Positions 1-11,700 of a DNA stretch of 23,542 nt are shown here, piece after piece. A model generated the notes under the pieces. That model saw nothing but the letters and a program-made list of their open reading frames with translations, had not been told where the DNA came from and ran no database searches. Each line of letters starts with the position of its first letter. Position 1 is the stretch's first letter. The stretch is from assembly GCA_028565635.1 (NCBI GenBank), contig JAOXYB010075277.1, forward strand, positions 1-23,542. The letters run 5' to 3'. This DNA is from Phoronis ovalis (Eukaryota > Phoronida > Phoronidae). A program made the translations under genes and the position numbers.

Positions 1-2637
1 TAAATATATTATCAGTACAGGGTGATAGTAACTATGACGGCCAGTAGGGCTGAAATTTACCAACTTATACTTGAACCATCAGATTGTGTGGGTATTATAT
101 TCTCCTTGTATAAAAACAAGATAAATTTTTTTTCAACCGGTAAATCACATAAATCACAGTGCGTTTGGTTTGTAAATATTTATATAAAAGTACCTTCATT
201 ACAAAGTCTTCTAAAGTCTTTTGTAACCCAGTGACGATCGCCTCTGACTGACCAACAGCTTGCGGACATTTCTATCTCCATATAGGAAAATTCTTTTTTG
301 TAACCCTAACATATATTAAAGTAATCGCACACAGTTACCACAGTGTTATATGACTGCACAATGCATGTACCTAGAACTAAAACGTCTTAATAATTGTCTA
401 AATTTTTGGAGTGTTTTTTTTACCAGATAAATAGTAAGATTGTGTTTGAAACCATGTGAAACTTTTGCATTGAATTACGTAATATTACGTCATGATTTTC
501 TCTTCTCCACTGCCTAGTACACATCTGTACTTTATCTGACCACTTTTATTATCCAACCTCCTGTTCATCATTTACTATGCTCCAATGTGCCACATATATT
601 AAGCAGTGTTGCACTTACCTCCATAACATCAACAGCGAGCGGTAAAGGGATTAATCGATACACTAGACTATAACATGTAAGAAATCTTTAAACTTTCTCA
701 GACACGTCAGTTAGTAGCAAAGTAATATGCGTACAAAAGTTCTTTCTATGTCATGCCTATATACTATGCGTTTCATGCAACAATAGCGCTGATTATTTCA
801 GTTATTTGCTATTACGGTACAGTATATAACATATTCAATAATAAATTTGTTTACGTAGCTCAAATTCATAAAATTTACATAGTTACGTTACAATAAAAGG
901 ACAATGGCATAAATCAATAAAATTTGAGCATGTACCTTACAATATTATTGAAAAAACTCAGTAGTATAATACAAAACGTAGTGCATCAGATTACACGACA
1001 AATCAGGCAAATAAATTAAGTTACAAACTAAATAGTATATAACTATGTTTTGTTAGGTTTAGTTAGGTTCTTGTGTGTTTTTTTCCTGTACTGTTTCATC
1101 TGTACGAAAGACCGGCCGGTATTTAGGCATCTCAGAGTGGTCCGTGTGGTCATCTAAAAATTTAGTGTCTTACATCCCGGGATTATGTTTTTCCTATACG
1201 ATAGTTCAACAGTTAAAGAATTATATATTTTCATAACGTACCTTGTCTGAACTATATGTTACTTGCGCGGGTATATATATATAATTTCTATGTGTGATAA
1301 GTCTTCAGATATAAGGACACAATTAATTTTCCTATCCACTTCAATGGTACTAAATCTTTTTATAATATCTTGCCTGATGTTTCGATCAATTTTTTTCCAG
1401 TCACAAATCAAGATAATTGTGTCTCTAGCCTACAATTAATTTTTCAAACTCTTTATCTTTAGTACATTATAGGTCATCTGGTGAACATTGCCAAAGCACT
1501 TTGTTTTGACCAAAAAGTGTTAGTTTTTTTCCTTGTTCTTGCTTAGGGTCAATTTTTGGTGATGAAAGTCTTGTTTAGGAGGTGATTACTTACGGGGAAG
1601 TCCAGTAGCGTTTTAGGTGTGATTCAGGGCGGAATTTTTTTTCGGCAGCAACAAAAACTGTTACTCTATTGTTTGGCATACCGATACTGTATTATATATA
1701 TTATTTCTAGCTGTGGCAGATAAGTATCCAAATAATTGAAAATTTCCAGATAAAATTGCGACATAAATATTTTAAAATATTTTGCTTTAATTTTTTCGAA
1801 GAAGCTCATCAGGAAAAGTCATGAGAGAGTACGTGATATGCCTGATTTAAAGAGTACTCGTGTCTAATGTACATCTTATTTCGTCAAACAATGAAGCGTA
1901 ACTTGGTAAATTTATTCAGTAATAAACTTCAGTAATATTAAACTTGATGATCCAATGAAAATTTATCAAGTCCCGATTTAAGTCTTATGTCTTCAGTCGA
2001 CCCAGGCAGTAATGAAGTTTTTGATGTTGTACTCAAGACCACCTGGTGTCAGTTTCGAAAATAACAAGCAGTGAGTAGTAGGTAGATGGACTTGCTTATA
2101 AGTTTTTGTGGATTTTATATTTTTACATTAATATTTTTAATTAATAAGATGTGTCTTACCGGTAATTTCCCCGCTAAAAAAATGTTTCTTTCACTGGATT
2201 GAGAGATTTCTCTATATATATAGGTAGTCTATATGATGGGAATACAAGAAGGTGAATCAATAAAGAAACCATTTTTTGCTGAGGCGTTGTTTTATGTACA
2301 GCACAACATGCATACATCACAGCAATACAAATAAGTAATCAGCATTAATAAAAATAATTTAAAAACTCCTAATTCTAGAAAGTCAGAAGCCAAGACTACC
2401 CGGAAAATCGCATCAGCTTTCAATAGAAACAGTATTTAAATATTTCTTTTGCACCAGATTGACTCACTTTAAAAAAATCATGAAATAGTAATGAAACAAA
2501 TAGGAAAAAAGAAACACATATTCTATAATTATCCAGTAATTGATTCACATTTTATACTTTGAGAAGAACTTTGGATAGTTGAATTAAAAAGACAGACTAA
2601 TAAAAGTTTACATTTTTGGAAAGGTACTAGTATAAGA

Positions 2638-2779
2638 TTATGAAAAGTTATATTACTTAGCTTGTCTTTCACATGATTATATAATCAACAAGGAAACCAT
2701 TTTGGGTGAAAATACACCTTTTTCAAAACACAAATAATATTCTGCGAGTTGAATTTTGAAGGGTTATAACTTTTCATAA
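2638..2779. repeat. Short inverted repeat, 15-bp arms
   Basis: TATGAAAAGTTATA at about 2639-2652 is matched by its exact reverse complement TATAACTTTTCATA at about 2765-2778, with one more paired base on the inner or outer side. The arms enclose about 110 bases of AT-rich DNA. It could be the remains of a small inverted-repeat element or a chance match in AT-rich sequence; no target-site duplication was found. Confidence 0.35.
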
Positions 2780-3137
2780 AGCAAAATATTAAAAATCTGA
2801 GACACTGACTTAGAAATCTTTGGATAAGTTTTAGCTTTGTAACTAACTACAGGGGTGTAAAGGTTTAGCTTATTCAAAATTTTTGTTTATAAAAAAAATG
2901 TTTTTACTCAACATGATCCGTTGGCTGATTACATAATCGTGTGTCAGACAGGAAAAATAAATTTTCATAGCCTTCAAGTTACTATTTTCCAAAAATGTAT
3001 ACTTTCCTATATTATCTGTTCATTTAACTGTTCAAAATTTAACAAGATGTTTATAGCTCCAATAAGTTGTGCCGAATGGCACTCGCCACCTTTTAAAAAT
3101 ACCTTATACCGCTTGCTTACAACACACTAATCTACAT

Positions 3138-3144
3138 TTTTAAT
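3138..3144 (-). terminator. Candidate poly(A) signal of the Toll-like receptor gene
   Basis: On the minus strand the hexamer ATTAAA occurs about 215 bases after the receptor's stop codon (TAA at 3360-3362). It is the first reasonable poly(A) hexamer I noticed downstream. AT-rich DNA gives such hexamers by chance, so this is only a candidate. Confidence 0.25.
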
Positions 3145-3359
3145 AAAACAACCTGTACACAATTTTAAAATATATGTAATTAAATCGTTTCCTTGTTTAT
3201 CTAATATGTATAAAAAAAACAAATTACTTCTATAATCCAACTGCTCAGCTTTCTCAAATAAACCCAACGCATTTTTCATATAATATGATAAAAGTATTTC
3301 CTTGTAAAGTATTTGCTTGAGGCGAATTGCTGGAATTTATATACCGTGACGCCCACCAC

Positions 3360-6010
3360 TTACTCCATTATGTTACTTTCTTTAATGGCTTGTCCCAGTC
3401 TAGTCCAAAAGATTTCTTTTTCTAGTTCTGACATATTGGCATGCCATTCTAAGTAAGTTTTGAGGCACATCATACCGCGTAAAACTCTTGGCATTTCTTC
3501 AATAGAAACTTCTTCAATAAAAATTAAAATTAAATTATTTTGTCCCTTTTCAAATAATCTATGACTGGAAATATGCATTTCATAATTACACCAAGTACTT
3601 CGTAAAAAGTCACGGGAAATTACAAAAATAGTTTTTTTTGCTGTTTTCAACACATCTAATAATTTCATCGATGATCGCTTGTCCAGGTACAAAGTCTTTT
3701 TCGTGCAGACATATTTTGAAGTCTTGGTTTGTTTCTAGCTCTACAAGAAGCTGGTATTAAGTTAACCCAAGCTGTGTTTGCGCTACAGTACGAAACAAAG
3801 GCATCGTAGTTATAATGTGTTTCATCGTGCAGTTCTCCATAAGTTCGGCGAATCTGTCTTAATACGAAACAAAAGTGACGTATATACCATCTGTAGCGGA
3901 ATATAAAGTAAAGTAAAGCAGATACAACTAACACTGAACCAAGAACGGAAGCAGAGATTTCGATGATCAACTGACAGCTGTAGCAACATTCGTAGTCAGT
4001 AGGATAGTAATCTAAAACATGATTACCAAATTTAGTGGAAGGAGACTTGCAAGTGTAATTAAGATAACCCCATTCATTTTAGGTTTCGTGTCGTTGTGTA
4101 TCCACTTAACAAAACTTAATAAAGCACACGTGCATGAAAATGAATTTTCGATGAGATTTATACGAAAATTGCTGTCATTTAAAAAGCCAATGCCTGCAAA
4201 AGTTTTATGTGGTTCAATTTGAGCCAAGCCATTGTGTGATAAATCCAAAAACTTTAAATTGTCTAAACCGCGAAATACTCCTGCTTCTAGACTTTCTAGC
4301 GAATTTCCACTGAGATTTAATTGTTGTAATGTCTTCATATTTGTAAAAGTTCTTTCGCTGATAACAGCGATATTGTTGAAGCTAAGATCCCAAACTGTTA
4401 AATTACGTAGATCATTTAAGGTTAGATTAATGATTTGAAGGTCATTAAACGATATATTTAATGTATGTAAGGAATACAGACCTTCAAAATCTTGATTCGT
4501 GATACTCAATAGCCTACTGTGACTTAAGTCTATAATTTTCAGGTTTGGAAACCACGAGGTAGTCGCATTTAATCCTTTCAACGCTGATGCACCTCTCATG
4601 TAAAGCTTTTCAAGTGATTTCAGGAATTGAAGCGTACCATTTTGGATTAAAGGCAATGGATTATATGATAAATCCAATACTTTTAGATTCTTTAAAAACT
4701 TTAAGTTATAGTCTGCTTCTGTTTGGTCTAGGGTCATGATATTATTATTAGCCGCAATTAAAGTGTCTAAGATGGGATAATTAAGACTACTGCGCCATAT
4801 AGAAGGAAAACTGAATTCAAAGTTGTTGAAGCTCACGTCTAGAAATTTTAAATTAGGGGCTTCAATTTCATTAAGAAAAGAGCAGTAAAAGAAATTGCAT
4901 CCGAGATCATTGCGTTGTAAGCTTAGTATCTGCAAATTTGGAAGGCTTGGGAAAAAGTCATCAGCAATTGTTTTTAAAGAACAACCACCGAGATACAACT
5001 CCTCCAATTGCGACAGAGGTTTAAAGATACTGCCATACAAAACTGGTTCAAATCCAAAATAGTTGCATGCAATGTCAGCACTTTAAGTTTTGTGTCTTTC
5101 AAATGCATGAATGTGCTATTTTGAAATCTATAAGCACGACTGGCACCTAAAATTTCTCCCACATCGGCTAGATATAATTCTCTTATAGAACTGTTTCGTA
5201 ATCCATATAGTGTAGGTACTAAAACATTTGTAAAATATTTTGCCATCCAACTTTGTCCAAATATCAGCACTTCGAGCTTAGGCAGCATAGTAAATGCCTC
5301 TGGATGTACATTTAAAATAATCGGTTGTTGTCTAGTGATAACCACTTAAGATTACTCTCGTTTAATGGCGCAAAAAAATTCGCGGTAATGTTTTGTATTG
5401 GTGGAAAGATAGATAAGTCCAGCTTTTCTAAAGAAATCAAATTTCGCCAGGCATCTCCAAGCTTGTCTAGTAGTGTGCATTGCCCGTGACAATGCTCGAG
5501 GTCTGACAGTTCGAGTATCTTCAGCTTTGTCAAGTATTTAAGCTGCTCATTTGGAAATTGTCTCAACTCGTTAAAACTTAAAGATATCTTAGTAATGTTA
5601 GTTATAGCTTTGAAAATATTTTGCGGGAGATACGTTATGTAGTTGTATTTTAAATCCAAGATTTCTAACAGCGACAGTCCTCGAAATGCTCCTTCATCAA
5701 GAAAGTTTACTGTACTATTTTTTATGCTCAGATATTTCAGTGACTTTAGCGTAACAAAGGACTCATTTTCAATTGTTTCTATGAAATTACAGCCCAGTAT
5801 TAATGTCTCAATATGTTGGAATTTTTCCTCAAAATGAGATATCTCTCTTAACTTTTGGTTTGAACAATCCAGATATCTCGTTTCATTGCATAAATAGCAA
5901 AATTTGTTTACCATCACGCGAACTTTTTTACAATCACTTTCGCAAACTGCTCCCATCAGAGCTGAGTAGATGCTAACTAGAACTGACAACACAAAGATGC
6001 TACACCCCAT
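3360..6010 (-). pseudogene. Toll-like receptor, single exon, five frame breaks
   Basis: Toll-like receptors are membrane pattern-recognition receptors that signal through a cytoplasmic TIR domain to MyD88-type adaptors. Reading from ATG at 6010 down: a hydrophobic signal peptide of ~23 residues; a cysteine-bearing LRRNT (C-E-S-D-C, then C-Y-L-C); many leucine-rich repeats of LxxLxLxxNxL type; a LRRCT beginning NSFSCTC; a cysteine-rich juxtamembrane piece; a transmembrane helix near 3925; and a TIR domain. TIR box 1 (YDAFVSY), box 2 (FVPGQAI, with the BB-loop proline) and box 3 (FW) are all present, and the gene ends in TAA at 3360-3362. Length, ~880 residues, is normal for the family. There is only one cysteine cluster before the membrane, as in vertebrate-like receptors. 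No single frame spans it: breaks lie near 5310, 5077, 4069, 3748 and 3635. Family certain; functional status uncertain. Confidence 0.9.
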
Positions 6011-6101
6011 AACTGGTCCTAACTATATCAAATTTTAGTAAAGGTACTAACAACGTACTGAAATGTAATAACTAATGTCTGCTTGCATGCACCCAATCGA
6101 G

Positions 6102-6107
6102 CTTATA
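6102..6107 (-). promoter_or_regulatory. Possible TATA box upstream of the Toll-like receptor
   Basis: On the minus strand TATAAG lies about 95 bases upstream of the receptor's ATG at 6010, inside GGTATAAGCTCG. A start site about 30 bases further would leave a short leader. A pyrimidine stretch ending in CAG near 6061 could instead be a 3' splice site of a leader intron, in which case the real promoter is further away. Weak evidence. Confidence 0.2.
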
Positions 6108-7525
6108 CCACTTTTAAATTATTTTTCAAGCCAGCTCCTTAGAACTTGAAACTGTTCTCTAACTAGTTATATTATGTTGTTATCAACTACCTTGGTGTGA
6201 ATTCTTATTTAAATTTTATGTTTCAGCGATGTCTTTTGCGGGGGGGATACTTCACCTTGTAGGAGTGTGTGGCCTGGCCCTAAAAAGCTGAATCCTCTTA
6301 ACTATTTTTCATACCAAAAAACTGTTTGCTTAACTTTTTCTTACTAAAAAACCCAATTGCTACTTTGTGCGTGTTAGTAAAACATGTTTGCTAAAAATAA
6401 AGAATTTATTTCAGTCAAAAACCTGACCCACTTTGCTAATTGATAAAAAACAAATCACCTCTGCTAATTTGATCAAAACCGAATTCACTGGGATTGCACA
6501 TCCCTATATAGCCGGAAACTTGACTACCCCCGGGCCTTTTACGGAAATTAGTTGCTCCCAGGCACCAGGTGAACTATGTGTTATTCATACATAAGAGATT
6601 GTAATAATAACAATAATATTTATCATAAAAAACTTCTCATCAAACTTATATTACATATTATTATAACCTGGTAATCAAAGGACTGTGTCATATTGTGTAT
6701 AGAGGGGTGCATTTATGTTTTTTTATATATCCGGTTAATAATACACATTTCACACACACAATTATTTCACCCGAAATAGTAATGAAAGAAACGAAAATAA
6801 AAAAAAAATCTATAAATAAAATTCACAATACCTGTAGATATCCGAGTGTGTTTGGTATAATATAGCAGCATACATGAAATTTTAGATGAGGTCAACTATA
6901 TTGAAATCTTTTGTACCCAAATAGATGTTTGTGATAAAAATGATGTAAAGAAATAAAATATAAAAGAACATTGTTTGATAAACTTAAGATTTTCCTTGTT
7001 GTTTTTAAAAACATTCGTCTTGGGATGTTTAGAAATGTATATTTGTGGTAATAAACATTTTGCTTAAATATTGTAGATATTAAAAATAGCCCGAAAATAT
7101 GCAAATATTACATGTTCCCTTTTGATGTTCATCTATTCAAGGTGGCATTTGAAAACATGAAAATGGAATACATGCAATTGAAATATTCTTGCCTAAACCT
7201 CCTTAATGCACATGTATATAGTAACTAAATGCATGACTAGATTAGCATGTTTGTATGTGTCTAATAGTTACCTGTATGCTACGATACCATGCATATATAG
7301 AATTCATTCCGCGCAACATAATTTCAAAAAACGTTGCATGTCATATCGCATATACATGTATAAACATTGGGAATTATTTAATACTCATTATTCATAATTT
7401 TGTTACCTGAAATGTTTAGTTGAATTATTTTTTGGTAACATCAAAAATGCTGTAAAGTGTTTATATTTGAATGAACTAAAAATGAATGATACTTGCTTCT
7501 GGATAGACATACTTATTCATACAAG

Positions 7526-7533
7526 TGACGTCA
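7526..7533. promoter_or_regulatory. Full palindromic cAMP-response element (TGACGTCA)
   Basis: The perfect 8-base CREB/ATF site TGACGTCA sits about 0.9 kb before the first identified ATG of the CNBD2-like gene. The motif is established as the consensus CREB/CREM binding site; CREM-type factors drive many sperm genes. Whether this copy is used is inference. Further exact copies are at 8525, 9316 and 23426. Confidence 0.35.
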
Positions 7534-7921
7534 CAGAAGGCATATATTGCCTTTCGTTATCACTTAGGTAACACGTATTTTCCACTGAAATGATTGAGCT
7601 TGAGGAAATATTTTATGGCTGTTTTACTAAAAACGTAATGAATACATTGAGGTGTATACATACTTCAAATCGCAAACAAGAAAAAAACAGCGAAATTGCT
7701 ACCAAATTCATGTAAAAATAGCCAATAATATTAATAACTGGTGTATAAAGAAAACATGAAAAAACAACGCTTAGTAATACACTGCCAGATATGTAAACCG
7801 GAGAATCAAATTTTGCTTAGTTTAAAGAAATAATGTTAGCGAATCGGCCATTTTCTATTACTAAAGATACATAAATTATAATATCTCTAGTAGTATCTGC
7901 ATGTAATAATACTTGAATGTT

Positions 7922-8010
7922 TGCGACCCCGTGATACCGTTGTTTGTTACGTCATCAATAGTTAAAAAAAAGGAAATAGTATCACATACCTCTATACCAC
8001 GGGGTCACAC
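7922..8010. repeat. Small inverted repeat, possible mini-element
   Basis: GCGACCCCGTGATACC near 7923 faces TATACCACGGGGTCACAC near 7992, giving an imperfect inverted repeat whose core is GACCCCGTGRTA. The GC-rich arms stand out against AT-rich surroundings and enclose about 55 bases. It could be a very short MITE or a structured regulatory piece. No convincing target-site duplication was seen. Confidence 0.4.
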
Positions 8011-8442
8011 CTCGTTGCAAATAAAATATTGAGAGTCCATAGAGAACCTCCGCTGTATATGCCTGTTAATATTTTTAGATTAAACGAGGCCAGTTGTGAA
8101 GTTATGCTAAAGTTTGTCGGGGAGATTTAACAATTAAAGAGGCACCTTATGAAAAATCGAGCCACGGTATAGTTGAAGCTTATATTCGAGGCGAAAATTT
8201 TGTGTAAAACTAGTCTATCTTGTCTGTTGGACGCAATAAATTAAAAAACTCCCATTCAAATTCGCTGGGAGGATCTGTTAGGCGTCGCGTTCCAATGCTT
8301 GGATGAAGATAAAAAAATGCATTTTTTCCATTTCTAGTTATATAGTATGATGCAAACGTGTGCTAAATTTCCAGTCTATTGGACTAACTGTTTTGGTTGG
8401 AGTAAATTATTACAAAATTATTTAATTTATTAATCGCTTATT

Positions 8443-8770
8443 ATGATAAAAGAACAGCAACATTGTGACATTTATTTTGACAGACATTTTATTACAGGAT
8501 ACGCATTTTGCGTCAAACAGTTAATGACGTCAGAGGAGTTTATGCTTCAGGCACCTTGCAAAATGGATAGTAAAAATGTGTCTAAAAACCAAAGCCAGTC
8601 ATCGTCACAAGCTGTTATCGACGACATCTTCTATCCAGGAGCAAGGAATGTGTATTCAGAAGAGCTGTCACAAGTACGACAACCAAGGATTACTTTAGAG
8701 AAATCACTATTCCATGTTAAACAAAACTCAGGAAAACATTGCAATTCGGAAGCTTATCTGGATTCCGTAG
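8443..8770 (+). CDS. CNBD2: CNBD2-like gene, first identified coding exon
   Basis: The frame opens at ATG 8443 and runs to a TAG|GTACAG donor after 8770, ending in phase 1, which matches the next exon (G + GA gives Gly). The encoded ~109 residues are polar, Ser/Gln-rich and without a known domain. The start is uncertain: in-frame ATGs also lie at 8524 and 8560, and a TTTTATTACAG acceptor near 8497 could make this an internal exon. Without the downstream phase match I would not have trusted it. Confidence 0.5.
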
Positions 8771-11700
8771 GTACAGGATTTTGATTAGTCTAGTAAAGTG
8801 TACGGATAATACAACATACAAGGTAACATATAATGTCACATTGACAGCGGTCAATTTCTTTGCGACCATGGTAATTATTATGTGTTTGAAAGTGCAACAC
8901 TTTGATCCGTAAAACGACACTAGAATTGGAAAGATTACTTTGGATAACGTGAAGCCGAAATTTTCATGTATTTGTTTTACAAAATGCTCACCAGGTGGTC
9001 CATAGTCATCCAATGATACATATTTTAAAAGAGTGTTGTTCTAAAGGACTTACATTAGTTACCAGTATCATAGATGATTGTCTGTCAGAAAGCAAATAGG
9101 AATATTCGTTCTTCTTAATCTGTTACTTTGAAAATTCCTAGATCTAACTCTTCCTATGGCGATAGATCCTTCTCCATTTCTGGTCTTGCGCTTTGTAATC
9201 AACTCCCACAAATATACGTAATATTGAGTCCACACATGTTTTTAAAACATTCCTACAAACCTTTTTATTTTCTAAAGCGTATAGTTCATAATTTGTTGGG
9301 GTTTTTTTTGCTATGTGACGTCAGTTTATGTTATTTTGATTTGTGAATATAGATTTTTATTCTCATATCATTTTTGTGTTATTTTTAATTTTGAGTACCG
9401 TTTTCTAGTTTTTTGCACTTACTATATAAATGTTTTGTTATTATTATTATATTATCAGTAGTTACATGTAATCTTAGTTCCTTCCCTTAAAATCTTAATA
9501 ATCAAATCACGAAAACATAGTTTGGAAGATAAAACGTAAGTCCGAGAAGGTAAGCTGTCCAACAAATCTTGAATCCTGCCGAATCAGCTGGTGTACGTTT
9601 TTGCATTAGTTGGTTTTCTTAGTTTATACATAGAAGGACATATTGTCTACATAAATACTAGTAGTTAGAATCACAATGACTTTCAGATCTGTAGAGACTC
9701 AGGGTATGTAAAAGCTTATCAGAAAAAGACTGTTTCAATAAAATCAAATTTATGTTTATAGTAACTACATAAAAAAGAATCCGAATCATTTTGATTGGCG
9801 TTCGTATGGTACTGACATGTGTATACATGTAGCCACTGACATGTGTATACATGTAGCCACTGACATGTGTATACATGTAGCCATAACCATTGATACTTTA
9901 ATATACGTAATTATTTTATCACATTTATATTTGAAATTCAGGATCAGTCATTGATATAGAAATGTGTTTAATACACGTACTGAACTAGAACAGTGAATAT
10001 GTACCGGTGTGTACCTGTCCACACGACCGGCCACAGTGTTGCTGATGTTAGACACGTGATTTTCATGTATAGTCATAGCCTGAGTTTATAGTGCTTATGA
10101 ATTAATCATGTATTAATGACCTTGTGTCCAGTTCTGTATAATTTATACAATTCTAATGAAATTTAATGACTTATAATGTTATATAGGACTTCCGGTTGTA
10201 ACAAGTTTACCTGGACACTTGCAACAACTCTACTCCCTGGAAATCCATCCCGAAATCCATTCATCCTATGTAATTGTGTCTCCGGGATCACATCATGGTA
10301 GAATCAAAAGATCAATTACAACCCAACAAAACCGAGAGAAATTCCCAGGTAAATCACTACATTCATGGAATGAAATGTGCACCTTGTGGGAGGAAAGAAA
10401 TGAATATTGCATGCCAACTTCTGGCAATGACGACTTTTTGCCAGTTTACGGAGAATACGAATTCTTGCACAGAGCTGATTTGCGTGAAATTGAGTTACCA
10501 GGTAACAAATCAAAGTCTCGAGCTGATGGACAACATCAAGAACATGGTGTAGATAACAATATAATTGCAAGTAGACAAGATCAAAGAAAGATGACAGCAC
10601 ACAAGACCCGTATAAAGAGAAATACCGTGCATAGGCATAACTCTCGACACTCTCGTCAGGAAGGGAAACTGAGTGAATTTGAGAAGAGCAGTGGAGAAAA
10701 TAATTTGCTACGTGACGGTAATATTTTGACATTAAATTATTTGTACCTTAAAAGTGAAAATCAGCAGAAACCAAGGAGAATATTGCCTCATTTAGAGGTT
10801 GAATTAAGCCGACTTTTGAATAAAGGAACCAATAAAAAATCCGCCATCTTAAATAAAAAGAAAGCCCGTGAAATTTGGAGACAAGAGATGACAAAAATAT
10901 TTAAAGCTGCAGATGAGGATAAGCATGGGAACAAACGTTTGATAAAACTACGCCGCAAAGTGTGTCCATCTGTGATGTATGCAAATGCGCTTTTTAAAAC
11001 GGAGAAAACTGGACATTCTGCTGGACAAAGAACGCAAAAAGAGTCACGTATTTGCACATCAGAAATTAATCCTCAAAGGGAACGTAACTGGACAAACGAG
11101 TCTTCTTCTGGACCCGGGCTGAACGGCAGTTTACTACCCCTCATCTCCTCTGACATGCTGAACGACAGTTTACTACCCCTCATCTCCTCTGACATGCCAT
11201 CTGGACCTTGCAAAGAAACTATAAGTGACAGATGTAGTGCTGACAATTTGACAAACGTATTAAACATAAAGGATTTTTCTTTTAGATCCAAGCTTAACAG
11301 ATTACTTTTACGACCGATTCCGTCTAGCACTTCAACTCCTAGACGTCCTAGTCATTTTCTTCAACGTTCAAATGACGTGCGATCTAAAACGGTTCCCACT
11401 GTTAGTAAACAAAATTTAAGACAAAGAAATAAAGGGAAAAGGTGTGTAAATCGTGATTACAAACGTGCAAGACAATTTAAAAGCTTATCCCAACCAGAAA
11501 ATCAAAGAATTGGAATACCTACAAACTCAAGCCATTTACCTGCAAGTAATTCTAGATCTCGTCAATCACTTCAGTTACCTACGGGAAACCTCAACTTACA
11601 AGCTTCCAAACCGAATGTTTTCATTGAATATTATTCAAGTGTGGATATGTCACTGATATGTCATAAGGATATTTACATCTTAAGAAACGATCCTGATGAT

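Larger units (their letters stand above)
1..3359. other. AT-rich intergenic DNA, no gene seen
   Basis: I see no coding region here that can be supported. The few short open frames on either strand are low-complexity, lack recognisable motifs, and have no flanking splice sites that chain to anything. The stretch holds a 10-bp palindrome ACCGGCCGGT near 1110, a 15-bp inverted repeat at 2638-2779 (listed separately), and many poly-T and poly-A runs. The end nearest 3360 is probably the 3' flank of the Toll-like receptor gene on the minus strand. Confidence 0.6.
6011..8442. other. Intergenic region between two divergent genes
   Basis: This gap separates the 5' end of the minus-strand Toll-like receptor from the first identified exon of the plus-strand CNBD2-like gene, so it should contain both promoters and possibly untranslated first exons. 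I see no protein-coding exon. It holds a full cAMP-response element at 7526-7533, a small inverted repeat at 7922-8010, and a stretch near 6290-6490 with repeated AAAAAAC/TGCTAA-like words that looks like old repetitive DNA I cannot name. Confidence 0.5.

Noticed and set aside
855-930. GCTCAAATT / AATTTGAGC inverted pair as MITE ends
   Set aside because: Only about ten paired bases in AT-rich DNA and no duplication of flanking sequence.
1055-1078. GTTAGGTTTAGTTAGG as a telomere-like repeat
   Set aside because: Only imperfect, non-tandem TTAGG words; no array.
5306-5313. Programmed -1 ribosomal frameshift in the Toll-like receptor (TTTTAAAT looks like a slippery site)
   Set aside because: In the incoming frame the codons are TTA TTT TAA, which is not the X-XXY-YYZ register; with five breaks of both signs along the gene, mutation or sequencing indels explain it better.
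3360-6010. Several short separate genes encoding LRR and TIR pieces
   Set aside because: The pieces overlap or abut, are in the correct order, and the family consensus resumes at each break, so they are one broken gene.
9658-9876. Minus-strand frame encoding a repeated VSGYMYTH unit
   Set aside because: The apparent peptide repeat is only the 24-bp tandem DNA repeat read in a period divisible by three.
10316-10732. A 138-codon minus-strand frame opposite exon 2
   Set aside because: It is the complement of the longer plus-strand frame, has no splice context and no motif; it is best explained as a shadow.
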